Notes: generated from the sequence alone by a model not told the origin. A stretch of 64,000 bases of DNA from Anaeropeptidivorans aminofermentans (GCF_940670685.1 NZ_OW711693.1:1550001-1614000), one strand, 5' to 3'. Shown: positions 8,046-17,643, numbered from the stretch's first letter. Translations and numbers: made by a program.

Positions 8046-10376
8046 TTATTTGAAAATATTGCTGTAATCCGTATTTATTTTTATTATTTTTTCTGTTAAA
8101 AGCCTAATATCCGCTTCTTCTTTACTATAGCTTTCCATTAAATAGCCTTTTTGGTTTTCTAAAGCTTTCTTCATTGCAGTAATTTCTGCTGAAAAATCAG
8201 TGTCGCCTTTTGCTGTTTTTTCATTTAAGCTTTTAATAACATCATATAAATCCTCATTTGGTTTTTCCACAAGACCTTCTCCAAAAGTGCCTTTTGCATT
8301 TTGCCTATATTGGTTGGTAAAGTAGTCGTAGGCTTCTTTTGACCAATCGTAAGCATACCAATTATAATCTATATTGTAGAAATGTTCGTCTAAAGCCGTT
8401 TGAGCATCTCCTGATTTTAATAAATCTATGATTTGCTCAATTTCAGTAATATTGTCTTGGGCATTTACATGGGGGGCAATTTTATTTTCTGCCCAGCCCA
8501 GCTTCACGAAGCTTTGCTGCATAAATTTAAAAATTTTATATAAATCTTTGTTTAAAGATACGATTTCTAACTTTAATTGTGCGGCTTCTTCGTTTTTAGC
8601 ATTTGCTGTAAGTGAAACATATTCTTCATTTAAGCGATTGATATTTTTTGTTAAAGAAGAAATTGCTTCTTCTGCCTTTGCAAATTCAGCATAGAGAGAT
8701 TCGGGCGTATAGCTTTCATCAAATGTAGATTTAATATATTCCATATGACTATTGAAATTAAGCGGTTTTAAAGGCAATTGATCAAATGACATTGCCATAT
8801 TCAGGAAGAATGCGGAGGAATACTTTGAATATTCTTCATTAAAGCCTAATTTTTTATTATCGGCAGAGCTGTGGTATGCGCCGTCTCTGTAAACAGAATT
8901 GCTTTTGTCATGGAAGGAAACAGCCGCTATTACTGGTACACCGTTTTGTGAATATATAAAATCCTCTGTGCCGGTTGTAGGCGGGGTAGAGTTATATATT
9001 TCTATTTTGCCGTTTGTAGCAGGTACGGTTGTGATGTATTTATCGGCAAAGTCCTTTAATTCATAATTTGATCTTATGGCTAAAACATTTTCATCTATCA
9101 ATGGGTAGCAGCCGTCTATGTTAATCATAGCAAAGGCATTTTCGGCCCATTCAGGATGGATATTCATAATTTGGTTATATGCGCCGATGCTCCAGTCATA
9201 AGCTGAATCGGTTTTGCCCCATTCTTCAGCACCGTGGGTTACGAAACGTATGGTCTTTTCAGGCATATAGCCGCTTTCATTAATGGCTTTTGCAATAGTA
9301 AGTATAGATGCTACACCGGAAGCGTCATCAAAAGCAGAGTGGTAGTAACCGTCATAATGAGCGATAAAATAAATGACTTCATCGGTTTTGCCGGGAATTT
9401 CACCCCATACATTTTGTGAAATGGCTGAGCCCTTTGTAATGGTGCTTTTTGCGTTGAAAGTTACTTCTATTTCCTTATTTTCGGATTTTTCTATTAAGTC
9501 TTTTAATTTATTGGCATTGTTTTTGCTGATTGCCATAGCTTTTGCATATTCCGGCCCGCAGATATCCTGTGACCCTATAGTATCGTCATCATATTGGGCA
9601 TAGCTTGCAATATTTACAGCAATTACACCGTAGGCGCCCTTTAAATAAGCTTCATAGGCAGGCCAGTTGATCCACCATTCATTATGTTGGTCGATATCAA
9701 CTAGAACTAATTTGCCTTTAACATCTAATTTAGCTAAATCGGCTTGGGTGCCTTTATTTGCATATACGAGCTTAAGCTTTTCATCATTGGCATTAATTTC
9801 TGTAGCGTATCCGCCTAAGTGAATTATTTCTTCGCCGTTTTCACCGGCGATTTTTATATTTGCGCCGTTAAAAGTCCAGCCGTCAGCTTTAAATTCATCT
9901 ATAGTAATGTTTTTAAGTCCGACTTCTTCCATTTTTGAATATATGTAATTTGCCGTTTCTTTTTCGGCCTTTGAACCGGAGCTTCTGTTGCCTGTTGCAG
10001 GGTCGTCGCCGAAATCACTTATGGTAAACATAACATCTTTCGTAAATGCAGTATCAATTAAATCACCTGTTTTGATTTTACCGGTTTCTATGTTCTTAAC
10101 TGTATCCTTAATCTCCTCGGTATTCTCGGTTTTTTCGATTTCAGCGGCGATAGAGGTTTCGGTAATCTCTTTATCTGGAAGAATTAAGGTTTGTCCTGTA
10201 TAGATTAAACGAGGGTTTTTGATATTATTTGTTTTAACAACCTCATCAATATTAAAATTATATTGTTTGGAAAGTCTCCACAAATTATCTCCCTTCTTTA
10301 CAGTATACTCCATACCTTGAACAGGTACGCTTATTGCAAAGGACAATATTAAAGCTAAAAACATTTTTCTTTTCAT
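8046..10376 (-). CDS. Secreted LysM-containing M28 family aminopeptidase
   Basis: A 776-residue secreted protein. An N-terminal signal peptide (residues 1-21, MKRKMFLALILSFAISVPVQ) is followed by one LysM domain (about 23-68: YTVKKGDNLWRLSKQYN...GQTLILP), which binds peptidoglycan. A PA-like insert precedes a zinc M28 peptidase core: HYDGYYHSAFDDASG (His and Asp ligands), THGAEEWG (Glu base/ligand), MINIDG, and a late AYHSSADN (His ligand). The C-terminal 250 residues are helical with coiled-coil character. It likely trims peptides at the cell wall. GGGAGTGG precedes the ATG. It stands alone, with a terminator on its 3' side. Confidence 0.88.
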   Translation of the reverse strand: MKRKMFLALILSFAISVPVQGMEYTVKKGDNLWRLSKQYNFNIDEVVKTNNIKNPRLIYTGQTLILPDKEITETSIAAEIEKTENTEEIKDTVKNIETGKIKTGDLIDTAFTKDVMFTISDFGDDPATGNRSSGSKAEKETANYIYSKMEEVGLKNITIDEFKADGWTFNGANIKIAGENGEEIIHLGGYATEINANDEKLKLVYANKGTQADLAKLDVKGKLVLVDIDQHNEWWINWPAYEAYLKGAYGVIAVNIASYAQYDDDTIGSQDICGPEYAKAMAISKNNANKLKDLIEKSENKEIEVTFNAKSTITKGSAISQNVWGEIPGKTDEVIYFIAHYDGYYHSAFDDASGVASILTIAKAINESGYMPEKTIRFVTHGAEEWGKTDSAYDWSIGAYNQIMNIHPEWAENAFAMINIDGCYPLIDENVLAIRSNYELKDFADKYITTVPATNGKIEIYNSTPPTTGTEDFIYSQNGVPVIAAVSFHDKSNSVYRDGAYHSSADNKKLGFNEEYSKYSSAFFLNMAMSFDQLPLKPLNFNSHMEYIKSTFDESYTPESLYAEFAKAEEAISSLTKNINRLNEEYVSLTANAKNEEAAQLKLEIVSLNKDLYKIFKFMQQSFVKLGWAENKIAPHVNAQDNITEIEQIIDLLKSGDAQTALDEHFYNIDYNWYAYDWSKEAYDYFTNQYRQNAKGTFGEGLVEKPNEDLYDVIKSLNEKTAKGDTDFSAEITAMKKALENQKGYLMESYSKEEADIRLLTEKIIKINTDYSNIFK

Positions 10377-10525
10377 TGTTCCACTCCCGATTTAATATTT
10401 TATTATTCTGTAATCCAAATACAATAACGACTACATTATAAAAATTATATTATTGAAAGCAAAAAAACACAATAAAAATATTTACAGTAAATTTAATTGG
10501 CAATCTTTGTTTGACGATGGTTTTC

Positions 10526-11095
10526 CTATGGCTTAAAAGTAAAATTGCAATAGTTCAAATCTTCATGAATGATTTGCTTTATTTTTTCGTGAAGCTCCGG
10601 AAGGGAGTGGATTCTCCTTCCGCTGCAATATTTGGCGTAATTATTGCATATAAGGCATTTTCTTTCTGCTGCATTTACATCTTTTCTGCTTACGGCAGTA
10701 ATATTTTCTTTATCTAATGTATAAACATCGGCGTCATATAAAGGGCCTAAGGGATTATTTTCAAGCTGAATAAAAGCTTTTTTTACCGCGAAGGAATCAT
10801 TTTTATAGATAATATAAATTTCCGGCCCTGTTTTTAAATTTTCTTCTTCTGAGAAAATTCGATTTAAATGGTATGCCTTTTCTGTTTCTTCAATTTGATT
10901 TAACCCATATTTAAATAAATGATATATCCTATCATTATTTTTTACGGCACCGGGGATATTCAACTTAAATGCAACCACAGTATTTTGATATTGATTGAGT
11001 AGCGAATTTATTTTAAAAACCCTTTCTTCACGGTGATTTAAAACTTCCTCTAAAGTAGGAATATCACCGTAATGAAACATATTATTGATATTCAT
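10526..11095 (-). CDS. citX: Holo-ACP synthase CitX (apo-citrate lyase phosphoribosyl-dephospho-CoA transferase)
   Basis: A 189-residue CitX. It transfers the 2'-(5''-triphosphoribosyl)-3'-dephospho-CoA prosthetic group onto the CitD acyl carrier protein. The family signature is visible at the C-terminal half: GPLYDADVYT, ISR-like AVSRKDV, then RKCLICNNYAKYCSGRRIHS. Its ATG directly abuts the citC stop codon and GGGAGGT lies inside the end of citC, so the two genes are translationally coupled. The substrate protein CitD is encoded 13 kb away at 24.5 kb. Confidence 0.88.
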   Translation of the reverse strand: MNINNMFHYGDIPTLEEVLNHREERVFKINSLLNQYQNTVVAFKLNIPGAVKNNDRIYHLFKYGLNQIEETEKAYHLNRIFSEEENLKTGPEIYIIYKNDSFAVKKAFIQLENNPLGPLYDADVYTLDKENITAVSRKDVNAAERKCLICNNYAKYCSGRRIHSLPELHEKIKQIIHEDLNYCNFTFKP

Positions 11096-12109
11096 CTAAT
11101 GACCTCCCAAGAGCTTCCCCGCTTCGGAAATAATAAATTCAAAGGTTGGGGGAGGGACAAGCTTTTTGATTGCTTCATAATCATTTTCTATCATTAAAGC
11201 CCTTACCCTTGAAGCGGAAATAATTTCTTTATCCGCTTCCAATCGAGAAATAATTTTCAAATCTATTTCAGGACAGAATACCTCCGCCATGGTTTTATTA
11301 TAAATATCTGTTGCTACGGAAAGGGGCTCTTCTCCAACGAATCGGGTTTTAATGTTTAATGCTTCTGCAATATAATTTTTAAAAATAACAGCGTCCAGCT
11401 TAGCATGAATTTTAGTTATATCTGCATCATTTTTAAGAAAATAGGAAGGAAAGGTTTTTGAAGATACCATATAATCTCCGGTTTCATGTATTTTTATGTT
11501 TTTAAACTTGGCTGTACCTTTTTTTACAAGGTCAAGCCTTATATCCTTTGGAAAGAGAGACAAATCTTCCGAAAGCACAAATAAATGGAGAAAATCACAT
11601 TCCCTTAAGGCCTGTTGGATTAAATACTGATGCCCTAAAGTAAAAGGGTTGGCATTCATCACAATAGCGGCTGTATTTTTATTTTTTACAGAATTATTTC
11701 TTAAAGAATCAATAAAGCTTTTAAAGCCATCGGCGTTTCTTTCTAAAAAGATTAAATCGGAATCCACTCTTGCGATTTCAGTAAAGCCTAAATTGATAAA
11801 GGAACCCAGGCTTTCAAGCTTCGTATAAACAAATGAATTGCCGTAGCCTAAAGCGTAGATTTCATTTAATAAATGGGTTAAAATTTTGTTTATAATATCG
11901 CCGCCTTTATATTCCTCTTTTACGGCAACGCATTTAATAATATTATTAAATAAAGAGCCCGTACCGACTAATTTATCTGAATCATAAATGCCTATGGTAT
12001 AATTGACGGCATTATCTTTTTTTATGCCTTGGGATATTAAAAATTCTTCCCACAGTTGTTTTTGATTAATGCTTTTCTCTATCCAAAGTCTTTTAATGGT
12101 GTAATACAT
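11096..12109 (-). CDS. citC: [Citrate (pro-3S)-lyase] ligase
   Basis: A 337-residue enzyme that acetylates the prosthetic group of CitD with acetate and ATP, activating citrate lyase. Residues 1-125 form a GNAT-like domain. Residues 140-330 form a nucleotidyltransferase domain with MNANPFTLGHQYLI (HxGH-type ATP motif) and a late SASRVRALM (ISxxR-type motif). The length is that of the family. It lies head to head with citG across a 135-base shared promoter region and is followed without a gap by citX. Confidence 0.93.
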   Translation of the reverse strand: MYYTIKRLWIEKSINQKQLWEEFLISQGIKKDNAVNYTIGIYDSDKLVGTGSLFNNIIKCVAVKEEYKGGDIINKILTHLLNEIYALGYGNSFVYTKLESLGSFINLGFTEIARVDSDLIFLERNADGFKSFIDSLRNNSVKNKNTAAIVMNANPFTLGHQYLIQQALRECDFLHLFVLSEDLSLFPKDIRLDLVKKGTAKFKNIKIHETGDYMVSSKTFPSYFLKNDADITKIHAKLDAVIFKNYIAEALNIKTRFVGEEPLSVATDIYNKTMAEVFCPEIDLKIISRLEADKEIISASRVRALMIENDYEAIKKLVPPPTFEFIISEAGKLLGGH

Positions 12110-12244
12110 GTTTTTCCCCTTTGAAATTTCTGCTTACCTGTTATAATTATAATGAGTATTGAATAAAAATATTTTTCAGTATTTACTTTATTATAGTATG
12201 GGTTGGTTTCTGATGCAATTCAATAAAGAACCTCAGGAGAACAG

Positions 12245-13114
12245 ATGGAAAATTTAATTCATTATTATGCAAGTTCAAGTGTAAGCGCCATTATAGAAGA
12301 AGCAGAATTATCCCCGAAACCGGGGCTTGTAGATCGATACGATCAAGGTGCCCATAAGGATATGGATATAAACCTAATGATAAAATCAGCCAATGCTTTA
12401 TTAAGCGGCTTTTATTCTTATTTAGAAACGGGGCTTAATCATATAGGAACATTAGCGGATTTATTTTCAGCCGTTAGAAAAATAGGGCTCGAAGCCGAAA
12501 AGGATATGTTTAAGGCAACCAATGGAATCAATACCCATAAGGGTGCGAATTTTTCCTTTGGGCTTATCCTTAGCGCGCTGGGCTATTATCTGCAGAATAC
12601 AGGTTTAAAAAGCAATTTAACCACTAACGATATAAATAATATTTTTAAAATCGTAAAGCAAATGGCTGAAAACCTTGTAGAAATCGATTTTAAAAATATT
12701 AGGAATAAAACAAATTTAACAAACGGTGAAAAATTATATCTTCAATATAACCACGGCGGAATCAGGAAAGAAGCAGAAGAAGGCTATAAAATAATAACAG
12801 AAACTGCGCTGCCGGAGCTTATGAGGCTGAATCATAAAAATATTGATAACAGCCGAAAATATTTGCATATATTATTCTTGATCATATCTGTCTGCGATGA
12901 TACAAATATTTTAACAAGAGGCGGCCTTAATGCTCTTCGATATGTGAAAGAAACCGGAAAATACCTTTTTGAAAACAATATTGTTTTTAAAGATAATTAT
13001 ATCAATATCATTGAAGAAACAAATAAAGATTTTATAAAAAGAAATCTAAGCTCCGGAGGGAGCGCAGATTTACTCAGCATCGTAATTTTCTTGGATAAAG
13101 TAATGCACATATGA
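12245..13114 (+). CDS. citG: Triphosphoribosyl-dephospho-CoA synthase
   Basis: A 289-residue CitG, which makes the citrate lyase prosthetic-group precursor from ATP and dephospho-CoA. Diagnostic motifs are LSPKPGLVDRYDQGAHKDMD near residue 22, THKGANFSFG near 98 and NTLT-like DTNILTRGG near 219. CCTCAGGAGA sits before the ATG. It is divergent from citC-citX, so the three maturation genes share one control region while the structural citDEF genes are elsewhere. Confidence 0.92.
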   Translation: MENLIHYYASSSVSAIIEEAELSPKPGLVDRYDQGAHKDMDINLMIKSANALLSGFYSYLETGLNHIGTLADLFSAVRKIGLEAEKDMFKATNGINTHKGANFSFGLILSALGYYLQNTGLKSNLTTNDINNIFKIVKQMAENLVEIDFKNIRNKTNLTNGEKLYLQYNHGGIRKEAEEGYKIITETALPELMRLNHKNIDNSRKYLHILFLIISVCDDTNILTRGGLNALRYVKETGKYLFENNIVFKDNYINIIEETNKDFIKRNLSSGGSADLLSIVIFLDKVMHI

Positions 13115-13138
13115 CAATTAAAATCTCTATAAATGTAT

Positions 13139-13486
13139 ATAGGGTGTGTTCCCACGAATCTAAGCAAGCATCTAAAAAGGCGCTATTACGCCATACTATG
13201 TCAGCGTTTCCTAGGGATTGTTTATAAAATCAAAACTCTAGTCTATTTTGCCTAAAAATACGACTTCTTCGTCAAAAATCCTCAAGATAGCGCTGCTATC
13301 TCTGCGGTTTTTTCCTCGAATTCGCTTTTTTAGGCAAAACATTCGTCGGTTTTTCTATTTATAAACAAGGCCTAGCAGGCTCCTTCCAATATGCGTCGTC
13401 AACAGGATACAAACGCATGAAGCGTTTGTATTTGTTTGGCTAAATACCGCCCATTTTATCTGCATATTTATATAGTGGCACGCCCT
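13139..13486. repeat. Family C repeat with a nested palindromic element (C2)
   Basis: The outer ends AGGGTGTGTTCCCAC and GTGGCACGCCCT are inverted matches. Inside, 13210-13370 has its own inverted ends (CCTAGGGATTGTTTATAAA against TTTATAAACAAGGCCTAG). The interior carries the core shared with the other family C copies: GTCTATTTTGCC, GACTTCTTCGTCAAAAATCC and a GCGCTGCTATCTCTGCGG stretch. Confidence 0.65.
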
Positions 13487-13620
13487 AGTAAATTTAAAAT
13501 TAAACAGCAGCAAAACCATATATTATCATAGGTTTAAAATGTACCGTTTCCGAAGGAAATTTATGTTTTGGGCCTGTAGTGAACGAGTTTTGGTTACTTC
13601 TTTTGAAAAATTTACTATAA
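13485..13620. repeat. Family A inverted-repeat element (A2)
   Basis: It begins CTAGTAAATTTAAAATTAAA and ends AAAAATTTACTATAA; the ends are inverted matches to each other and to the other family A copies. It abuts the right end of the family C element. Confidence 0.7.
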
Positions 13621-13721
13621 CAAATGCTCTGCTGATTTCTAACAGGCAAGAAAAAAATACTCCCTTCGGGCTTGAATTATAATTTTTAATTCTTGCCTTT
13701 AGGAAGTTTCTTATAAATCTA

Positions 13722-13949
13722 TTAAATTAAAAAATCTTTGATATCTTTTTCAAAATTTTCCGTATCGTCACTATAGGCTTTAATAATTAATTCCTTTGAT
13801 ATATCAAGGCTGAAGATGCCCATGATGCTTTTTGCATCAATAACATATCTGTTTGAGCAAATATCGATTTCAAAAGGGTAGGCTGAAGTAATATTTACAA
13901 AGCTTTTTACTTTTTCAACGGTATCTAGTTTAATTTTAAATTCTTTCAT
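13722..13949 (-). CDS. HPr-like protein without the catalytic histidine (Crh-like)
   Basis: A 75-residue protein with the HPr fold pattern. The segment DAKSIMGIFSLDISKEL aligns with HPr DAKSIMGVLSLG, so S41 corresponds to the HPr kinase site Ser46. The place of His15 (GLHARPA in HPr) reads VEKVKSFVNIT, with no histidine. This is the condition of Bacillus Crh, which signals carbon state but does not carry phosphate. The start follows GGGGGT; a longer start 18 codons upstream lacks a site. It is transcribed behind an MsmX-like ATPase gene, so a link to sugar uptake control is inferred. Confidence 0.75.
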   Translation of the reverse strand: MKEFKIKLDTVEKVKSFVNITSAYPFEIDICSNRYVIDAKSIMGIFSLDISKELIIKAYSDDTENFEKDIKDFLI

Positions 13950-13992
13950 AATTACCCCCTTAATATACTGTGCGCTGAAAATTGTAACATGG

Positions 13993-15111
13993 TTATTCAT
14001 CAAAAACGATATTTTTTTCTGTTTCTGTATCGAAAATGTGCATTTTTGTACAATCCAAAGCTACCTGTAATTTTTCCCCTTGCTTTGGAACATATCTTGC
14101 CGGTACTTTTGAAATAAAATTATTTCCTTCCGTATTTAAATATAAATAAAGCTCGGAACCCATAAGCTCAACTAAATCTAAATCTGCTTCAAAAACGCCT
14201 ACGGATTTTTGCTCCATATATACAGGCTCTATATGTAAATCTTCCGGCCTTATGCCTAAGATTACTTCTTTGCCGAGGAAAGGGGCTATTTTTTCTTTTT
14301 CTATTCTGCTTTCAAGAACAGGGAATTTTGCATTGCAGGAGGATACAAAATAATCGTCCTTTTCTTTTTCAACTTTTGCTTTTAAAAAGTTCATTGGAGG
14401 TGTACCGATAAAACCTGCAACAAATAAATTGCAAGGCTTATTATATAAGTTTTGGGGGGTATTCACCTGTTGAATAAAGCCGTCCTTCATTACAACAATT
14501 CTATCGCCCATGGTCATAGCTTCTATTTGGTCGTGGGTAACATAAATAAAGGTCGTCTCAAGCTTTTTATGAAGCTTTGATATTTCCGAACGCATGGTGG
14601 TACGAAGCTTTGCATCTAAGTTTGAAAGGGGCTCATCAAGTAAAAATACCGCCGGATTTCGAACCATGGCACGGCCCAAGGCAACTCTCTGTCTTTGACC
14701 GCCGGATAATGCTTTTGGCTTTCTGTTTAAATATTCTTCAAGGTGAAGGATTTTCGCCGCTTCCTTTATTTTTTCATCAATTTGAGCCTTTGGAACCTTT
14801 TTAAGCTTCAAGCCGAAGGCCATATTTTCATATACACTCATATGGGGATAAAGGGCATAGTTTTGAAAAACCATTGCAATATCCCTATCTTTTGGCGCAA
14901 CATCATTTACTAATTTGTCACCGATATAGAGTTCACCTTCTGTAATTTCTTCAAGCCCTGCAATCATTCTTAAAGTAGTTGATTTACCGCAGCCAGAGGG
15001 ACCTACAAACACAATAAACTCTTTATCATGAATTTCCAAATTAAAATCATGTACAGCAGTAACGTCGCCGGGATAGACTTTAAATATATTTTTTAAAGAT
15101 ATAGCTGCCAT
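13993..15111 (-). CDS. Sugar ABC transporter ATPase (MsmX/UgpC type)
   Basis: A 372-residue ATPase of carbohydrate importers. Walker A is GPSGCGKST (37-45), the signature is [14 protein letters not shown], Walker B is VFLLDEPLSNLDAKL, and the switch is VTHDQIEAMTMGDRI. The C-terminal 130 residues form the regulatory TOBE/MOP domain with GIRPEDLH. GGAGG fixes the start at 15111. The two permeases at 19.6-21.5 kb have no ATPase of their own, so this protein is the likely energiser, as MsmX is for several importers. It may also serve other sugar systems. Confidence 0.92.
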   Translation of the reverse strand: MAAISLKNIFKVYPGDVTAVHDFNLEIHDKEFIVFVGPSGCGKSTTLRMIAGLEEITEGELYIGDKLVNDVAPKDRDIAMVFQNYALYPHMSVYENMAFGLKLKKVPKAQIDEKIKEAAKILHLEEYLNRKPKALSGGQRQRVALGRAMVRNPAVFLLDEPLSNLDAKLRTTMRSEISKLHKKLETTFIYVTHDQIEAMTMGDRIVVMKDGFIQQVNTPQNLYNKPCNLFVAGFIGTPPMNFLKAKVEKEKDDYFVSSCNAKFPVLESRIEKEKIAPFLGKEVILGIRPEDLHIEPVYMEQKSVGVFEADLDLVELMGSELYLYLNTEGNNFISKVPARYVPKQGEKLQVALDCTKMHIFDTETEKNIVFDE

Positions 15112-15132
15112 TTTTACCTCCACAGTTTATGT

Positions 15133-15273
15133 TATAGTAAATTTCTCATAAAGAAGTAACAAAAGCCTATTCCTCTAAAGACTCAAAAGCACGGGTTTTC
15201 CTTAGAAACAGTATGTTTTTGAGCTTGTGTGAATATATGGTTTTGTTACTATTGAACTTTAAATTTTCGATAG
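15133..15273. repeat. Family A inverted-repeat element (A3)
   Basis: The left end TATAGTAAATTTCTCATAAA is matched by the inverted right end (TTTAAATTTTCGATAG). Inner arms are AAGAAGTAACAAAAGCC and its partner GGTTTTGTTACTA. It lies between the ATPase and glycohydrolase genes. Confidence 0.7.
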
Positions 15274-15275
15274 TT

Positions 15276-15317
15276 CCATTATAAAGGTGAAAATAAAGAT
15301 TTTCACCTTTATAATGG
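15276..15317 (-). terminator. Stem-loop after the glycohydrolase gene
   Basis: A 19-base perfect stem (CCATTATAAAGGTGAAAAT and complement) with a four-base loop lies 43 bases beyond the stop of the minus-strand glycohydrolase. No long T run follows, so termination may be partial. Confidence 0.6.
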
Positions 15318-15359
15318 AGGCTCATAAGAGCCGCCATTGGTAAAGTTATTTAAAGATTA

Positions 15360-17456
15360 TTATATTTCTTTTACGGCAAAATTTCCATATAATCCTCTTG
15401 CGATAGATAAAGAACCAAAACCGTACATACCGTATTCATAAGCAGTGTCTTCAACTGTTATAATTTCTTTATCATCAATCATACAGGTAAAGGTATTGCC
15501 CTTTGCAATGATTTTTACAGTGTATTCTTTATCGGCTTCCCAATTAAAACCGGCGGTTTTTAATGGCGTATAGCCGAAGCTGTTTTTGTAGAAAGTTACA
15601 GTGTTGTTTTCGCTGAAGCCAAAGCCGTAGCCTCTCATGGCCCCTTGGGCTCTTACTAAAACAAGGTGGCTGCCGCCGTTTAAAGGCGTTAGATTTGCTG
15701 TAAATTCGTAATCCTTGCTGTAATAGTTACCGGCATAAGCAAAAGAAGGCTCGCAGCTCATAAGCTCTATTTTATCTTGAACTTTACTCCATGCACCGTG
15801 GTCTACTGCAAAAGGTGTTATGGAACCGAGTTCTTTTCTTTGCTTTGTTACGTCGATGGTATATTGAGATTTTCCTGTGATAGAAAAATCATCTAAATAA
15901 ATCATACCGAGAGTTTTTGATTTTCCAGGGGAATAGCCTTCTATTACAATACCAACTTCGTCTACCACATCGCCATTGGTGTCCGGTATGGTAAATTCAA
16001 CATCAATCCAGCTATCTTGAACTAATTTCACATAGCCTTGCAAATGGTCTTTTTTATCGTTTGCTGTACGTACATAAGGTGCGATACCTACGGTTTCCCA
16101 GCCGTTCCACTGGTCTAATTTAAGCTTTAATTTTACCGTTTGGCCGGAGTAGACTGTAGGTGAAAATACAGGGCTGTAACGTTCGTCTGAAAACTCATCT
16201 CTTCTATAGAAGGGTTTATAATAAACCTTGCATTGATCCCCGCGAACCATTCTGTCTACCAATATTTCTATACAGCCGCTGTTATCTATGCCTTTACCGT
16301 CGGCGTGCTGTAATCTGCAGAAAAACGGATCGGAAATCCTAAAATTATGGGTAGAAGTAGGTAAGTTAAAATCAAATTGGATTTCACCGAAGTTTACATA
16401 TAAATCTTCCGGTGCTTTTTCTCCTGCAAGCTTATAACCAAGGAGTGCAAGCTCTTTCGCATAGGTAGGAATGTCAAGAATATTTAAATAACCGGAAATA
16501 CCGGATAATACAACGCTGTCATTCATTGGCTTTAAGTAATGCTCCGGTAAACCGTCTATGCCTGTGGCAACACCTAAAATTGTACCTACATTACCGGCAT
16601 TGCAGTCTGTATCCCAGCCTGCCATGGTTGCGATTTCAATAGTTCTTGAGAAATCGCCTTTACCATAAACCATACTCATAATGCATACGCCGGCATTGGG
16701 GATAATATGGCAAACACCGCCGTATTTATCATAGCCCCATTCTTCGTGAAGCATTTCTAAGCATGCTCTCCAGTCATCAGGGTTTTTCTTATAAAAATCA
16801 ATGACCGCCGTAGAAACCTTATGATATAAAGAATCAGAAGGGATATGTGAAAGCCCTGTGTCAATAATATCATAAATATCAGCCGTATCAAAGGCACGAG
16901 AAATACAGGCGCACATGAATTTTGCCCCTAAAATACCTTCACCGTCATGGGATACGCTTGCTGCAATACCGCCGTATTCCGCTGCCAGGGCAGGGTTTGA
17001 AGGAAGAACAAGGCCCCATGTATCGATAAAAATTTGACCGCCGATTTGCTCTGCCAAGATAATGCCGTTTTGCTTAATGGAACCGGATTGGGGAGCGGGA
17101 ATACCCATTTTCAAGTTTAAATAAGCAGTATGCTCTGTGCTTGTACCGTAACCGCCCCACCAGAACATGCCTACGCCTTCTCGTGCATAGTTAAGCCATG
17201 CATTGGCAACGTCTTGAGGCTCTAATTTTCTATCTTTAGCATCATCGTAAAGAGCTCTTAAAAAGTAGAACGGGCCGTTTACATCATCGTCTGCTGCAAA
17301 GTTTTTAAAATCCTTTACATAATCTGTTATTTCTCCGTAGGTATTACGGATACGCTCATAAGTCCATATAGTAGGTTCAACGGGAGCGCCCAATCGAATA
17401 CCGATGTTCATACCTAAAAAGCCGGCATAAACTTTTTCTAAATAGCTTTTAACCAA
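15360..17456 (-). CDS. ADP-ribosylglycohydrolase-family protein with C-terminal beta-sandwich domain
   Basis: A 698-residue protein without a signal peptide. Residues 1-340 form the all-helical ADP-ribosylglycohydrolase (ARH) fold: AADDDVNGPF at 55-63 replaces the usual S/TDDT metal motif, and AGWDTDCNAGNVG near 284 is the second acidic motif. Residues about 350-540 are beta-rich, and 545-698 resemble a concanavalin/DUF1080-like sandwich (TVKIIAKGNTFTCMIDDKEI). ARH enzymes cleave N- or O-glycosidic ribose bonds with two Mg ions; a carbohydrate-type C-terminal domain suggests a sugar conjugate rather than a protein substrate (inference). The start is TTG after GGAG. CCGG-centred operators upstream match those of the neighbouring LacI regulon. 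Confidence 0.82.
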   Translation of the reverse strand: MVKSYLEKVYAGFLGMNIGIRLGAPVEPTIWTYERIRNTYGEITDYVKDFKNFAADDDVNGPFYFLRALYDDAKDRKLEPQDVANAWLNYAREGVGMFWWGGYGTSTEHTAYLNLKMGIPAPQSGSIKQNGIILAEQIGGQIFIDTWGLVLPSNPALAAEYGGIAASVSHDGEGILGAKFMCACISRAFDTADIYDIIDTGLSHIPSDSLYHKVSTAVIDFYKKNPDDWRACLEMLHEEWGYDKYGGVCHIIPNAGVCIMSMVYGKGDFSRTIEIATMAGWDTDCNAGNVGTILGVATGIDGLPEHYLKPMNDSVVLSGISGYLNILDIPTYAKELALLGYKLAGEKAPEDLYVNFGEIQFDFNLPTSTHNFRISDPFFCRLQHADGKGIDNSGCIEILVDRMVRGDQCKVYYKPFYRRDEFSDERYSPVFSPTVYSGQTVKLKLKLDQWNGWETVGIAPYVRTANDKKDHLQGYVKLVQDSWIDVEFTIPDTNGDVVDEVGIVIEGYSPGKSKTLGMIYLDDFSITGKSQYTIDVTKQRKELGSITPFAVDHGAWSKVQDKIELMSCEPSFAYAGNYYSKDYEFTANLTPLNGGSHLVLVRAQGAMRGYGFGFSENNTVTFYKNSFGYTPLKTAGFNWEADKEYTVKIIAKGNTFTCMIDDKEIITVEDTAYEYGMYGFGSLSIARGLYGNFAVKEI

Positions 17457-17609
17457 TTTGATCTTCTCCTTTATGTTAGGGTAATGTGGGTTTAAGACTA
17501 AAAGTCAAATTTTAAAACATAAAAAATATCCTTACTATAATAAACATCTTTTAATGGTTAATAATGAAGGAACACAATGAAGTAATTCCATTTTAAAAAC
17601 TTATCGGCC

Positions 17610-17643
17610 AAACCGGTTTTTTAAATATACGAAACCGGTTGCG
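17610..17643. promoter_or_regulatory. Two LacI-type operator candidates
   Basis: AAACCGGTTTT at 17610-17620 and GAAACCGGTTGCG at 17631-17643 are palindromes centred on CCGG, 21 bases apart. The same core recurs before the ABC permease gene (19441). They lie upstream of the minus-strand glycohydrolase gene. Confidence 0.7.

Larger units (their letters stand above)
13115..13721. other. Intergenic region filled by nested repeats
   Basis: About 480 of these 607 bases belong to family C (13139-13486) and family A (13485-13620) repeats. The last 100 bases contain CAAGAA...TTCTTG inverted segments that could end the HPr-like transcript. I see no gene. Confidence 0.6.

Noticed and set aside
13139-13620. 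CRISPR-like array of repeats
   Set aside because: The units are inverted-repeat elements of different sequence, not regularly spaced direct repeats, and no cas gene is present.
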